Source of the DNA: a virus
Length of the DNA stretch: 42,308 bases
Virus record (IMG/VR): IMGVR_UViG_3300037222_000103
Location: 1-42,308 of that record
Direction: 5' to 3' (one strand)
In this document: positions 15,752 to 24,449 of the stretch, one piece after another
How positions within the stretch are numbered: position 1 is the stretch's first letter
Layout: each line of letters opens with the position of its first letter
The notes under the pieces: model-generated
Databases searched by the model: none
What the model was told of the DNA's origin: nothing
Seen by the model: only the letters and a program-made list of their open reading frames with translations
Program-made: the position numbers and the translations under genes

Positions 15752-15892
15752 ATGCCATTGAAAAAGGGTTCGAGCAAGAAGGCTGTTTCCGCGAATATCA
15801 AGACCGAGATGGCCGCTGGAAAACCGCAAAAACAGGCCGTCGCAATCGCTCTAAACGTGGCCGGTAAATCGAACAAAGGCAAGAAAAAATGA
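15752..15892 (+). CDS. Small basic phage protein, QKQAVAIAL type
   Basis: A 46-residue protein, [20 protein letters not shown] followed by [20 protein letters not shown] and a Lys-rich tail. Small basic proteins of this pattern (about 40-70 residues, 'G.P.KQAVAIA') are common in phages and bacteria and have no known function. Its stop overlaps the ATG at 15889 as ATGA. No strong Shine-Dalgarno sequence is visible (GGTGCATAAC), so it may depend on readthrough from the upstream gene. Confidence 0.85.
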   Translation: MPLKKGSSKKAVSANIKTEMAAGKPQKQAVAIALNVAGKSNKGKKK

Positions 15893-16434
15893 GCTTAGCT
15901 GCCATCTGCAAGGCTGCTCGCGATACGCTGCAAAAGACATTCGGCCTCGATAGTGATTCTATAGAGGTTGGCTTTGACGGGCAACCAAAGCCAGCTTGTG
16001 GCGAGTTCTATGTCGCAATTCATTCGCTCGGATGGAATGGCGTTTCCGGGGACTGGGACCTCGGCGAGGAGTATACGGTCGGTGTAACGCTCACAATGCG
16101 CATGGGATTCGCGCCCAAGGATCGCTGGGGGATCGCGGTTTGGTTGGCGGATACCGAAGGAATGGAGACGCGGATTCGTGATGCAATAACCGCCATCCAC
16201 CATAGTCAGATATTGCGTCAACTAGCCGTGAAAATGCAGAGAGCGCCGGGCGGCGGCAACATCTTGACGCCGTTGCAATTAATGCGAGTGGACACGAATC
16301 CGACAGTGCGAGGCCCAGAGTGGTTCACGGCCGCTCCGCCCGAAGGCGAAGACGGCGTGGCCGAATGCGGCGTGAGTCAGACGATTGTGTTCGGGAAATG
16401 CCAGCGAGTGCAGAACATCGACTATATGGAGTGA
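15889..16434 (+). CDS. Probable tail terminator/completion protein
   Basis: A 181-residue protein. It has an N-terminal helix ([20 protein letters not shown]), then beta strands with [13 protein letters not shown] and [15 protein letters not shown], and a helix-rich middle ([20 protein letters not shown]). Position after the virion-morphogenesis gene and before the tail tube-like genes, together with the fold pattern, suggests a lambda gpU-like or minor tail protein. I do not recognise the family by sequence. Confidence 0.6.
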   Translation: MSLAAICKAARDTLQKTFGLDSDSIEVGFDGQPKPACGEFYVAIHSLGWNGVSGDWDLGEEYTVGVTLTMRMGFAPKDRWGIAVWLADTEGMETRIRDAITAIHHSQILRQLAVKMQRAPGGGNILTPLQLMRVDTNPTVRGPEWFTAAPPEGEDGVAECGVSQTIVFGKCQRVQNIDYME

Positions 16435-16438
16435 TACC

Positions 16439-16867
16439 GTGGCTGATTTGACTGTTACCCCTGCGAACGTTGTCCTTGTTTCCGGTTCGGCCGACAACGG
16501 TCGCGCGGCTGGCGAGGCATTCACGGCAGGCATGGCTGTCTACCTGAAGACGACGACTAGCACATGGTTCAAGGCTCAATGCGACGGCACCGCGGAGGAA
16601 GCCGGTTACAATACCCTTCTCGGTATCGCCTTGAACACCGGAGTCTTACACCAGCCGGCATCGGTCGCTTTGCCTGGATCAGTCGTGAATATGGGGGCGA
16701 CGGTTGCGATTGGAGTTATTTACGATATCAGCGCTGCCGCTGGCGGAGTTGCTGTCGATGCTGACATTGTGACCACTGGCCAGCGCAAGACCATCCTCGG
16801 AATCGGTGCCACCGCTGCAAACTTGGATATGTCTATCACCAAGTACACCGGATATGTGATGCCCTAA
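16439..16867 (+). CDS. Small beta-rich structural protein
   Basis: A 142-residue protein with a GTG start at 16439 preceded by TGGAGTGATACC. The plan (ADLTVTPANVVLVSGSADNG, then AGEAFTAGMAVYLKTTTSTW, then GYNTLLGIALNTG and VAIGVIYDISAAAGGVA) is that of a compact beta barrel found in phage decoration or minor structural proteins. It lies four bases after the previous stop. Confidence 0.65.
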   Translation: MADLTVTPANVVLVSGSADNGRAAGEAFTAGMAVYLKTTTSTWFKAQCDGTAEEAGYNTLLGIALNTGVLHQPASVALPGSVVNMGATVAIGVIYDISAAAGGVAVDADIVTTGQRKTILGIGATAANLDMSITKYTGYVMP

Positions 16868-16868
16868 T

Positions 16869-17228
16869 ATGGCCACCATGAAGCTATTCAAGTGCATGAA
16901 CGATGAATGTTTGCGACAAGATCAGGGACGGTTCTATCGTGACACATGGGTATGTCCGCGCTGCGGCATATCGATGGAAGACCCAAAATTCGGCCGGTTG
17001 ATTCTCCGAATGGTATTGATCCATTATGATCCGCCGACGAAGTATCGCGGCATCCATCACGGCTACCGAGCGTGCGATCATGCAATGCCGATTTGTGTGA
17101 GTTTGCGTCTCGAAGACGGTTCGCCGAATCCTTATCAGGCCGGCACAGCCGTTCCGAGCGCGGTAACGTGTCCTGAGTGTATGAAATCGGAAGAGTACCT
17201 GACAGCCATGTTGCTGTTAGACGACTAA
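16869..17228 (+). CDS. Zinc-ribbon-like hypothetical protein
   Basis: A 119-residue protein with paired Cys motifs: CMNDEC and CPRC near residues 9-35, and CDH...C with CPEC near residues 70-105. It probably holds one or two structural zinc ions. It is unusual to find such a gene between structural tail genes; a role in assembly or regulation cannot be told apart. It starts two bases after the preceding stop with no clear Shine-Dalgarno sequence. Confidence 0.65.
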   Translation: MATMKLFKCMNDECLRQDQGRFYRDTWVCPRCGISMEDPKFGRLILRMVLIHYDPPTKYRGIHHGYRACDHAMPICVSLRLEDGSPNPYQAGTAVPSAVTCPECMKSEEYLTAMLLLDD

Positions 17229-17239
17229 AGAGGCATAAA

Positions 17240-17746
17240 ATGGCAATACAAGCTCCAATCGCTGGTGCATATACTGGGACGTGGAACGGTGGATCGTTCT
17301 ATTACACGCGACAGGGATACAACCTGCATTTTTCGCAAAAGGGAGAGGCTTCTTCCGAGTCCGACTTGTACGGCCTGTGCCTGATCGAACTGATCGGACG
17401 TGGTGCATCCATGCGGCTCGACTGCATTGGCAAGGTCTATGCGTCAAGCACAGTGGCAGCCATGTGGCAGTGGGGTGGAGGTGTATTCGGGCAAGTTTAC
17501 GCCGCCAGTCCGTCGTCCCCAATCGGTAGATTGGGGACTACCGTAGCGCAAGCCTTGGTACTTACCGTAGTGCCTGGCACGCCGGCGGCAGGAAATCCGA
17601 ATACAGTGACGATACCCAAGTCTATCACGTCGCCAGATCAAGACTTGTCGCTCGTATTCAACTCCACGCTCCGCGAAGTTCCGCTCAGCTTCGACTCGAT
17701 TTTGACGGATAGCGCTGGAACCGGCAGCTTGTTCGTCGCCGCGTAA
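17240..17746 (+). CDS. Probable tail tube protein
   Basis: A 168-residue protein. The ATG at 17240 follows AAGAGGCATAAA, so it does not use the longer frame beginning inside the previous gene. The sequence is beta-rich with long strands (GTWNGGSFYYTRQGYNLHFS; DLYGLCLIELIGRGASMRLD) and ends with a regular strand pattern. The gene is followed by a strong terminator, typical for a highly expressed tail tube gene, and lies upstream of the tape measure. Assignment is from position and fold class. Confidence 0.6.
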   Translation: MAIQAPIAGAYTGTWNGGSFYYTRQGYNLHFSQKGEASSESDLYGLCLIELIGRGASMRLDCIGKVYASSTVAAMWQWGGGVFGQVYAASPSSPIGRLGTTVAQALVLTVVPGTPAAGNPNTVTIPKSITSPDQDLSLVFNSTLREVPLSFDSILTDSAGTGSLFVAA

Positions 17747-17769
17747 AATATCACTAGCGATCAAAAACC

Positions 17770-17804
17770 AGGGAGCCGAGCTTCGTAGCTTCGCTCCCTT
17801 TTTT
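17770..17804 (+). terminator. Intrinsic terminator after the tail tube gene
   Basis: AGGGAGC (17770..17776) pairs with GCTCCCT (17793..17799), with an inner GAGCT/AGCTT stem and a TCGT loop, followed by TTTTTT. This is the clearest Rho-independent terminator in the window. It would reduce transcription into the tape measure group. Confidence 0.88.
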
Positions 17805-17820
17805 CGTTTTAGGGACGGCG

Positions 17821-18033
17821 ATGACAATTACGCGAAACCTCACAACAGAGTCAGCGATCTCCGAATTTTGCGAGCAGTTAAAGCAAGACATGCTGCGTGA
17901 TCTTGGCACGGGTGCTACACTTTTAACGAACACGAAGATACATTACATGGACATACTTGACGCCAATGGACAATTGCATGATCGGGTGACGGCCGGTTGG
18001 CGTATCGCGATTGCTTCTCAGACGAGGTTATAA
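17821..18033 (+). CDS. Hypothetical small protein
   Basis: A 70-residue protein, first gene after the terminator, with AGGGACGGCG directly before the ATG. The N-terminal half is helical (ESAISEFCEQLKQDMLRDLG), the second half has strands (DANGQLHDRVTAGWRIAIAS). Its TAA overlaps the next ATG (TAATG). It sits between tail tube and tape measure, where tail assembly chaperones usually lie, but no slippery site is evident here. Confidence 0.6.
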   Translation: MTITRNLTTESAISEFCEQLKQDMLRDLGTGATLLTNTKIHYMDILDANGQLHDRVTAGWRIAIASQTRL

Positions 18034-18260
18034 TGGAAGAAATTCGCATTTACGATACTGATGGCGCACCGGAATTCACTTCGGAGATGTGTATTCACAA
18101 GGAACTTAACCGCCTGATATTGCGCCGGCGTTGGATTCATTGGATGAGGAGAAACCACACAGAGCACGAGGCAGTCTGGCACTGGAAAAAGCTCATGATG
18201 CTGGCGGCAAGGCTTCCACTTCGACAGCCTTTATGGAGCAATGAGATTAATGTCTATTGA
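18033..18260 (+). CDS. Small helical protein, paralog of the next gene
   Basis: A 75-residue protein starting at 18033 with GACGAGG upstream. The C-terminal half, LILRRRWIHWMRRNHTEHEA then WHWKKLMMLAARLPL, matches the pattern of the neighbouring 18241..18435 protein (LILRKRWILWLVRNKTPTEI then WDHLMKLGDRLTRL). A tandem gene duplication is likely. Basic and Trp-rich; no family is recognised. Confidence 0.65.
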   Translation: MEEIRIYDTDGAPEFTSEMCIHKELNRLILRRRWIHWMRRNHTEHEAVWHWKKLMMLAARLPLRQPLWSNEINVY

Positions 18261-18435
18261 ATCATTTCCAACGAACCTTGACCCGCTTATTTTGCGAAAA
18301 CGATGGATTCTCTGGTTGGTGCGAAACAAGACTCCAACTGAAATTCGCGATGAGTGGGATCATTTAATGAAGCTCGGCGATAGGCTGACGCGATTGCACC
18401 CACTACGACCACTGTTTGGAGAACGACAGCAATGA
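18241..18435 (+). CDS. Small helical protein, paralog of the preceding gene
   Basis: A 64-residue protein if it starts at 18241; an ATG at 18250 is the alternative. GGAG lies only two bases before the first ATG and 11 before the second. It shares the LILR(K/R)RWI.W..RN helix and the Trp-x-x-L-M(K/M)L pattern with 18033..18260. It overlaps that gene by 20 bases, and its TGA overlaps the following ATG. Confidence 0.62.
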   Translation: MRLMSIESFPTNLDPLILRKRWILWLVRNKTPTEIRDEWDHLMKLGDRLTRLHPLRPLFGERQQ

Positions 18436-18641
18436 GCGAAGAAAAATTCCCGGAAGTTCTGCTTCTGTTAGAACAACTGTATTCGGAGGTCAGGGAGGCA
18501 CACAAAGGTTTGGGATTGGTTGACGGTTGGCCGATGGAATTAGATGAGGTTTCTGATCGTGTCGGCAATTATCTCGATGAACACCTTTACTCGAAGTGGA
18601 CTGATCCGCAGATCGAATCCATCATCCATGAAGGCGAATAA
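18432..18641 (+). CDS. Hypothetical small acidic protein
   Basis: A 69-residue acidic helical protein (EKFPEVLLLLEQLYSEVREA; MELDEVSDRVGNYLDEHL). GGAGAACGACAGCA precedes the ATG, which overlaps the previous stop (ATGA). It is placed directly before the tape measure gene. Being small, acidic and helical would suit an assembly chaperone, but nothing specific shows it. Confidence 0.6.
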   Translation: MSEEKFPEVLLLLEQLYSEVREAHKGLGLVDGWPMELDEVSDRVGNYLDEHLYSKWTDPQIESIIHEGE

Positions 18642-18644
18642 ATC

Positions 18645-20984
18645 ATGGCCGAGCACGTAATTCAAGTCGATATCACTGATAACAGCGCCAACAAGCAGCC
18701 GTCGGCCCCTGCGCAGGAAGTCTCGCAGCAGCCCAACCATCCGCAGGAATCTCCTCCATCGCGCCAAGAACTGGAAAAGTGGTTTGGCGTCAAACTGTCT
18801 GCGCCGCCGCAGAGCAGTGTCGCGGGAGATAAGATTGTCGAAAAGCGACTCGATCAGATCACCGCGAAATCAAAAACAGTCGTGGAGGCAGACCCAGACA
18901 TTCAGAAGGAAGCCGATCGGAGATTGAAACGGATTGCCAGGGAAAAAGAAATAGACAAGGTGATGCGCTCGCAGGACGACGAATACGAAAAGATTAAAGA
19001 TAAACAGGACGAAGAGAGAGCGCGTGTTGCCGATTTGCGTCTCACGACTCAACAGGAGCGCGATGAGAATTGGGTTGATCGCGAAGAATTGCGAAAATTG
19101 AAACAGGTTCAGCGAATGTGGGAGCGCGCCGTCAAATTGGAAGCGGCCGAAGATAAGCGGATTGACAGCGAGAACAAACACCAGGAGAAGTTGCAGGAGC
19201 GAAATGAGGATTTAGTCGCGCGACAGGAAAAGCGTTCCGCGAGGCGAGAAATCCTTGAAAAGCGGCAACAAGAAAACCAACAGGAGCGCGATGAGAATGG
19301 GCTTACCCGCGATAATAGGCTCGCTGAGAAGCGGGAAATAATCGAAAAGCGGAAACACGAAAACCGACAAGAGCGAGATGAGAATTGGCTTGCCAGAGAC
19401 CAATTGCGCGAATTTAAGTTAGCTCAAAAGGAAGTCAAGCTCGTCCCCGAAGTCATTCCGCTCCACGATGAAGAAGCCTATGCGAAAAACGCCCGCGCCG
19501 CGATGGCCGACCGCGAACGTGCCAAGCGTCAGAAAGAGGTCCGGCGCGAGATCGATCCGGAATTCGCGAAGGAAGAACAGGACCGCGAGAGTAAGGAACG
19601 TGCCAAACTGCTAGCGATGGGCGGCGCGGCGATTGGCGGTAAAGTAGGCCGGATGATGGGCATCGCATCGCAACTGATGGGATCGCCGGAAGCTATGCGG
19701 GCTTTGGCTGGTCTCGTGGGCGGCAATCGCCGTGAAACGGCCACGCCGGTGCAGGAATCGCGGCCGACTCCCGATCGGAATATCGTTCAACCGGATCGTG
19801 AGCAGGCCACACCCAAAAAAGAAGTAACCGAAAAGCCAGCGGTCGAGGCTCCCGATCTCCCCATGCCAGCCAAAAAACAGATCAAGCAGCTTGCTCGCAA
19901 AGAGCGACAGCGTGATCTTCCGCGAGAAAGCATCCTTGGTCCCGAGCGCCGCGAGGTAACGGAGAAGGAACCGGAACGGCCTGGAAGCCTGTTTGGAAAG
20001 GAACGCAAGCCACCAGAAAAACAGGAGAAGAATATCCAGGCCAATCCCCCCTCGGCGCGACCGTCCGCTATGGCAGTCAATGCCGGCCAACCACCCGCGG
20101 GCCCCACTATGGCGGCGGCGAAATCTGCCCCATCAGCGAATGCAGCGAGCAGTGCGGCAACGGCTGCTGGCGCAGGCACGGCTGCTGGCGGCGCGATGGC
20201 GGCGGCAACGGCGATGATTCCAGTTGTAGGGGCGATAATCGCGGCAGTGGAATTAACAAAACAGGTCATTGCCGAAGTCGGAGAGGGCGGCCGGAAAATT
20301 GTACGAGGAGGCGTTGACGCATCCAAGGCCGTCGTCAGCGGCGACATTGACCAACGCATGGCTGTGCTCGTGGGAGGCTTCGATGCTGTCGCAGACGGTG
20401 CCGCTAAGGTAGTCCCAGTGCTGGGCCTCGTCACGCCGGCGGCGAAGGAATTTGTCCGCGGCATCGACGAAATGCGAGGTACAGTCAAGCAGACCACGGA
20501 AAGGCTTTCGCAGTACAACGGGAAATTGGCCAGCCAAGTTGCCATGCAGGAAGTTACGGAGATGATTCGAGATATTAACCGGGCCAATCGTATGGGCGGG
20601 CAATTGGCGGCGACGAACGATGCGAGGTTCCGGATGGAGCAAAAGATGCAGGACATTGCGGACAAGCTCATGCCTACAATGCTGAGCGTTACCGAAGACA
20701 TATTTAAGACGATTGAAGGTCTTATGACCATGACGGAAAAGATGGTTGAATACACGGGAATAACGGCAGGGAAAGTTAGTGATGTAGCGAAAGTCGCTAT
20801 CCCTGGATGGGCGGTGATGGCTATTCTCTTGAGAAAAATCCAGGAACAAGCTGAACAGAATAATAATGCCACCATTACTGAAGATGCCGGTTGGAATCAG
20901 TTCCTCGCGCTACGCAATCCTGGGGCGCTCAGCACGGTTGTGCCGCCGCCACCAATGCCAGGGCCTGTTGTCGGCATGCCTTGA
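18645..20984 (+). CDS. Tail tape measure protein
   Basis: A 779-residue protein. Residues 55 to about 310 are highly charged coiled coil, including ~30-residue repeats with a QERDEN(W/G)(L/V)xRD signature at about 136, 212 and 242 and a degenerate copy near 186. Residues about 330-370 and 486-535 are hydrophobic, Ala/Gly-rich (GAIIAAVEL), as in tape measure proteins that insert in the membrane for DNA entry. The C-terminal part is helical. It fixes tail length and is ejected ahead of DNA. A VKLSAP motif at 49-54 resembles the putative protease site. A short length implies a short tail. Confidence 0.75.
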   Translation: MAEHVIQVDITDNSANKQPSAPAQEVSQQPNHPQESPPSRQELEKWFGVKLSAPPQSSVAGDKIVEKRLDQITAKSKTVVEADPDIQKEADRRLKRIAREKEIDKVMRSQDDEYEKIKDKQDEERARVADLRLTTQQERDENWVDREELRKLKQVQRMWERAVKLEAAEDKRIDSENKHQEKLQERNEDLVARQEKRSARREILEKRQQENQQERDENGLTRDNRLAEKREIIEKRKHENRQERDENWLARDQLREFKLAQKEVKLVPEVIPLHDEEAYAKNARAAMADRERAKRQKEVRREIDPEFAKEEQDRESKERAKLLAMGGAAIGGKVGRMMGIASQLMGSPEAMRALAGLVGGNRRETATPVQESRPTPDRNIVQPDREQATPKKEVTEKPAVEAPDLPMPAKKQIKQLARKERQRDLPRESILGPERREVTEKEPERPGSLFGKERKPPEKQEKNIQANPPSARPSAMAVNAGQPPAGPTMAAAKSAPSANAASSAATAAGAGTAAGGAMAAATAMIPVVGAIIAAVELTKQVIAEVGEGGRKIVRGGVDASKAVVSGDIDQRMAVLVGGFDAVADGAAKVVPVLGLVTPAAKEFVRGIDEMRGTVKQTTERLSQYNGKLASQVAMQEVTEMIRDINRANRMGGQLAATNDARFRMEQKMQDIADKLMPTMLSVTEDIFKTIEGLMTMTEKMVEYTGITAGKVSDVAKVAIPGWAVMAILLRKIQEQAEQNNNATITEDAGWNQFLALRNPGALSTVVPPPPMPGPVVGMP

Positions 20985-21110
20985 TTTTTCGATCGCTCAG
21001 ACATAGGATGCGTTGGGGAGGGATAGGCCCGTACAGCCGAAAAGCAGCTTCCTGACTGCCTGCCCTTCGTTTTAATTTCAGGATAACCGTTCACAGGAAG
21101 GCGGCATCTC

Positions 21111-21962
21111 ATGTCTTCGTCGAAAACCACGATCTGGATTGCCACGGTCTTTTGCGCTGCATGTGTGGCGATGACGGCGGCGTCACAGACGAGTCAGCCG
21201 ACGCGAAAGCATCATCCCGAATCGGCCTACATCCCATTGATGTCCCCGCAAGAAAAAGCCTACGTCGCCAACGTAATTCAGTTGGTTCTCTTGAACGACC
21301 TGAACCCTGGTCCAGGTCCCAACAACAAAGAGCAATTTCAGCGCGCGTTCAACGGCCTCGGCCCGGAGGCTCTTCCGCTCATGATCGAATGGATGAATTA
21401 CTCGACGGCGCACGGATGGACATGCCCATGCAACATCCTTGACAGAAAGCTCTGTCACTTCATGGATTACGCCAGGCGAAAACTTGATGTTGACACGCTC
21501 GAATTCATGGAACGTGAGCTTTGGAAAGGAATGAAGGTTGATCCTCCTCAACCGTTGATGGGTATCCGATCGATGGTTAGTGGAGGCGCAAAGAATGCGC
21601 GAATGGGGAAGGAATTTCATTTGAGCAAGCTCGGATTCGTGGACCTGATGAAAATGGCTAGGGGAGAAACGCTAAATCATCAAGCCTTGAAAAACGCAAA
21701 CTTCGACACATCGGCAAAGCTCGCCGACTGGCGTATGATGATAAAGTCAATCGGCACGAAGAAGGACAAGGAAGAGGCTTTCGATTTGCTCCTGAAAGCG
21801 ATTGAGAAGCCCGAAACACCCCTGCAACGATCAACCATTCATAACGCGATGAGAAATTGGTCCGGAGCCAATAGCGAGCCGACAGCCGAGAAATGGCAAG
21901 AATGGCGCAAGAAGAAGAATACGCTCATGGCACCGTTGCAGAATCCGATTGTGGGGAAGTGA
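21111..21962 (+). CDS. Secreted hypothetical protein with signal peptide
   Basis: A 283-residue protein with AGGAAGG 11 bases before its ATG. Residues 1-25 (basic start, then IWIATVFCAACVAMTAAS) are a Sec-type signal peptide. The mature part is helical and Lys-rich, with a CPC...C group (WTCPCNILDRKLC). No family is recognised. A signal peptide gene placed after the tape measure is either a lysogenic-conversion 'moron' or a host-derived gene. It is separated from the preceding gene by 126 bases with no other gene in them. Confidence 0.7.
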   Translation: MSSSKTTIWIATVFCAACVAMTAASQTSQPTRKHHPESAYIPLMSPQEKAYVANVIQLVLLNDLNPGPGPNNKEQFQRAFNGLGPEALPLMIEWMNYSTAHGWTCPCNILDRKLCHFMDYARRKLDVDTLEFMERELWKGMKVDPPQPLMGIRSMVSGGAKNARMGKEFHLSKLGFVDLMKMARGETLNHQALKNANFDTSAKLADWRMMIKSIGTKKDKEEAFDLLLKAIEKPETPLQRSTIHNAMRNWSGANSEPTAEKWQEWRKKKNTLMAPLQNPIVGK

Positions 21963-22093
21963 AAGGATATTAGCTGACGATATTACAGGCACACCCTGTC
22001 ATTTTGTGCCGCTGAGGTGCAAGAGGTGCGGGAAAGAATTTTACATGTGACCGTGACGAACCACTGCCTTGTTGGTGAGTGGAAACAATGCGT

Positions 22094-22129
22094 CGTTTTG
22101 ATTGCCCACTGGGACGGGCAGTCAAAACG
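22094..22129. terminator. Hairpin between convergent genes
   Basis: A 14-bp stem (22094..22107 with 22116..22129; one G-T pair, 8-nt loop) whose base is CGTTTTGA/TCAAAACG. It lies between the plus-strand gene ending at 21962 and the minus-strand gene ending at 22143, where a bidirectional terminator would be useful. There is no separate T tract. Confidence 0.5.
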
Positions 22130-22142
22130 GCCATTTGCAATT

Positions 22143-24353
22143 CTACCCCAACGGATTTTGCAGTGGCGGAATTGGCGGCGTTGGCGGACTTTCAATCGGG
22201 TTTTGAAACGGCGATCCGCTCGACGCATCGCTGCCATCGCTGCCAAGTACAGGGTTTGCCATTACCGGCACGCCATCGCTTGGGCCGGCTATCAAATACG
22301 TCAAGTCCCAATCGGTGCGGTACATGGTCACGCTGGACGATACGCCCATCGTTGATTCGCTCACAATTTCCTTGTCGAGATGCGCATCGAGACCTTGGTA
22401 GCTGATGAGCATCGGCGGGTTGATCCGATAGCCGGCGCGCACGGCGAAGCCAACGAGCCGAAGTTTTAACGATGGGTGCGCAATCTGCTGTATGATGTCC
22501 GGCGTATCGCTCTCCCAACTGCTTTGGGGACCATCGATATCGGCCGCGACGGAAGCAACGTCGCCGAATGGATCGCTTCCACTTTGCACGGGGCTGGTCG
22601 TGCCCATTAGTGGCTTGTGACGAATAAGATGATGGTCGATGATCCGCGATGGCGTGCATTCCCAGGCCACCCAGGATATTTCCGGTGGGAATTGTTCGTT
22701 GTTCGGAATCTCGATAGGCGTGAGTTCGGAATCGTAGAAGTCCTGATCGGTAACCAACTCCTCATCGGCAATCACATCGTCAGGGGCTACAACCTCATCG
22801 AATGCACCGGCAACGGTAACGCGAGGACCGATCGTTCCATTGCATATGTCGATAATCACGTCCTTGGTCTTATCGTACGTCACGCCGAGATATCCCTTGA
22901 ATTTCTGCGCGTTGCTGGCCAGCGACGCCGACCATGTTTGTGCATTCCACCCTTCTGCAAGGGGTGGAACTGCGTCCGTAAAGATCGGCCTCCACAGCCC
23001 TGAAACGCTTACTACTTTATCCAACCGCGCACCGAGCATTCGATAGTTAACGGTGAAACGCGATTCATTTTTGAACAAGTCCTCTTCCATTTCCGTCGTG
23101 CCAAGCACGATGCCGCGGTTGACGAGACCGATGCCGATACTGCTGAAAATCCCACTGCCAATCGTCGCATTTCGCCGCGCGAATGCCATGCGTTGCGCGG
23201 CGATATTGAAGAACCGCCGTTCGGCCAGAAACTTGTTCGCTGTCGGCGACAATCGCACCGTTCCGCTGATCGTGCAGGACCAAACCGGAGAGTAAGGTCT
23301 TTCCTGCCGAATTCGATGTTTCATGTCGATCGATATCACGTCATCGGGAAATGGAACTTCCACTTGCCGATCCGTAATGGCGAACGTGCATGATCCACGA
23401 TCAGCGCTGATTTGCCGCGAGTGCTTGCGCAGGAATCCCGCTGATGGGGGCCTGATAACGAACGAAATGGAATCATCGATGGTCCGATCCAGCGTCAAAT
23501 CGGATCGTAGCGAGAGTGGAATTTGCGCGGAACCGTTCGTCGTGATGGTGACCAATCCGGCCTCGTCGCAATCGTAATTGACCGTGGAGGAAATTTCCAG
23601 GAACTGCCTAGGCCCTGGATTCTGCGGAAAATCTTCGCATTCCACGACGCACGTTGAAACCTCCCATTCAAAGCCGGCGGCATGACATCCGGTCGGTGCG
23701 CCACCCATCGGCCACCACGATAGTGTTCCGGCCTTCGGACCCATTGCAACATCGCGGATTGACGCCGAGACGGGGGGAACGCTATTTGGATTGGCCGCGA
23801 TATCGGCGGGAGGATTTACGTTCAAATCTTTGCCGTAACCCTTATTGACGTAGATCAGGTTCTTGCCGTGGACCTGCAACGTGCGGCGCATGGTCTGCAT
23901 GAAATCATCGAGTGTGTTGTAGCTGAGAACGCCAAAACTCAGGTTGAATGTTGCGTCTTCTCCGGTTCCTCCCGAAGCGGACGCGGGATTGGCTAGTTGC
24001 GAGCTGTATGATCCGCCGCTGATGATTGAGATGCCAGTGATGGCACCGCCGCCATCGACCGTAACGACAATGATGGTTGCTTCCACGGAAGATACGCCAC
24101 CATCTATCGTCAGCGCATCTCCGACGGTATAGTCGGCACCTCCAGAGGCGATGGTAATGGATTTGGCGGTATGGATGGTGCCGGCATCGTCAATGGTGAT
24201 ATATCCCGCGACATGGATGCCGATCTTGGAATATTTGACAACGCGATTATCGCCTGACTGGACAGGGTCTTCCTTGACTTTGGTACGGACATTGGAGGGA
24301 AAAACGAAGCCGTTGTAGCTAAATACAACGCCGGCGGGAATTGGAAGACCCAT
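22143..24353 (-). CDS. Large tail/virion structural protein on the opposite strand
   Basis: A 736-residue protein. The N-terminus (MGLPIPAGVVFSYNGFVFPS) resembles short phage baseplate or tail proteins. Residues about 63-145 are a Gly-rich beta insert (ASGGADYTVGDALTIDGGVS; GGGAITGISIISGGSY), a module type seen in many phage fibres. The centre is beta-rich. The C-terminus is acidic and ends in a Pro-rich tail (ESPPTPPIPPLQNP). It is likely a tail component, but the strand is opposite to its neighbours and the Shine-Dalgarno sequence is weak, so timing or amount may differ. It could be an invertible or transferred unit, but I see no recombination sites. Confidence 0.65.
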   Translation of the reverse strand: MGLPIPAGVVFSYNGFVFPSNVRTKVKEDPVQSGDNRVVKYSKIGIHVAGYITIDDAGTIHTAKSITIASGGADYTVGDALTIDGGVSSVEATIIVVTVDGGGAITGISIISGGSYSSQLANPASASGGTGEDATFNLSFGVLSYNTLDDFMQTMRRTLQVHGKNLIYVNKGYGKDLNVNPPADIAANPNSVPPVSASIRDVAMGPKAGTLSWWPMGGAPTGCHAAGFEWEVSTCVVECEDFPQNPGPRQFLEISSTVNYDCDEAGLVTITTNGSAQIPLSLRSDLTLDRTIDDSISFVIRPPSAGFLRKHSRQISADRGSCTFAITDRQVEVPFPDDVISIDMKHRIRQERPYSPVWSCTISGTVRLSPTANKFLAERRFFNIAAQRMAFARRNATIGSGIFSSIGIGLVNRGIVLGTTEMEEDLFKNESRFTVNYRMLGARLDKVVSVSGLWRPIFTDAVPPLAEGWNAQTWSASLASNAQKFKGYLGVTYDKTKDVIIDICNGTIGPRVTVAGAFDEVVAPDDVIADEELVTDQDFYDSELTPIEIPNNEQFPPEISWVAWECTPSRIIDHHLIRHKPLMGTTSPVQSGSDPFGDVASVAADIDGPQSSWESDTPDIIQQIAHPSLKLRLVGFAVRAGYRINPPMLISYQGLDAHLDKEIVSESTMGVSSSVTMYRTDWDLTYLIAGPSDGVPVMANPVLGSDGSDASSGSPFQNPIESPPTPPIPPLQNPLG

Positions 24354-24449
24354 GATTACATCCGTGGGAAACCGTTATGGGAAGTTTGATAGCCTACCGT
24401 TGTACTTGTTACAGTGGCGAGGATCCTTTTCCACTCACGGAGATTTAGC

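Noticed and set aside
19787-20875. Minus-strand open frame of 362 codons
   Set aside because: It is antisense to the tape measure. Its Ser/Ala/Pro-rich content mirrors the repetitive Ala/Gly coding on the plus strand, and no start signal is present.
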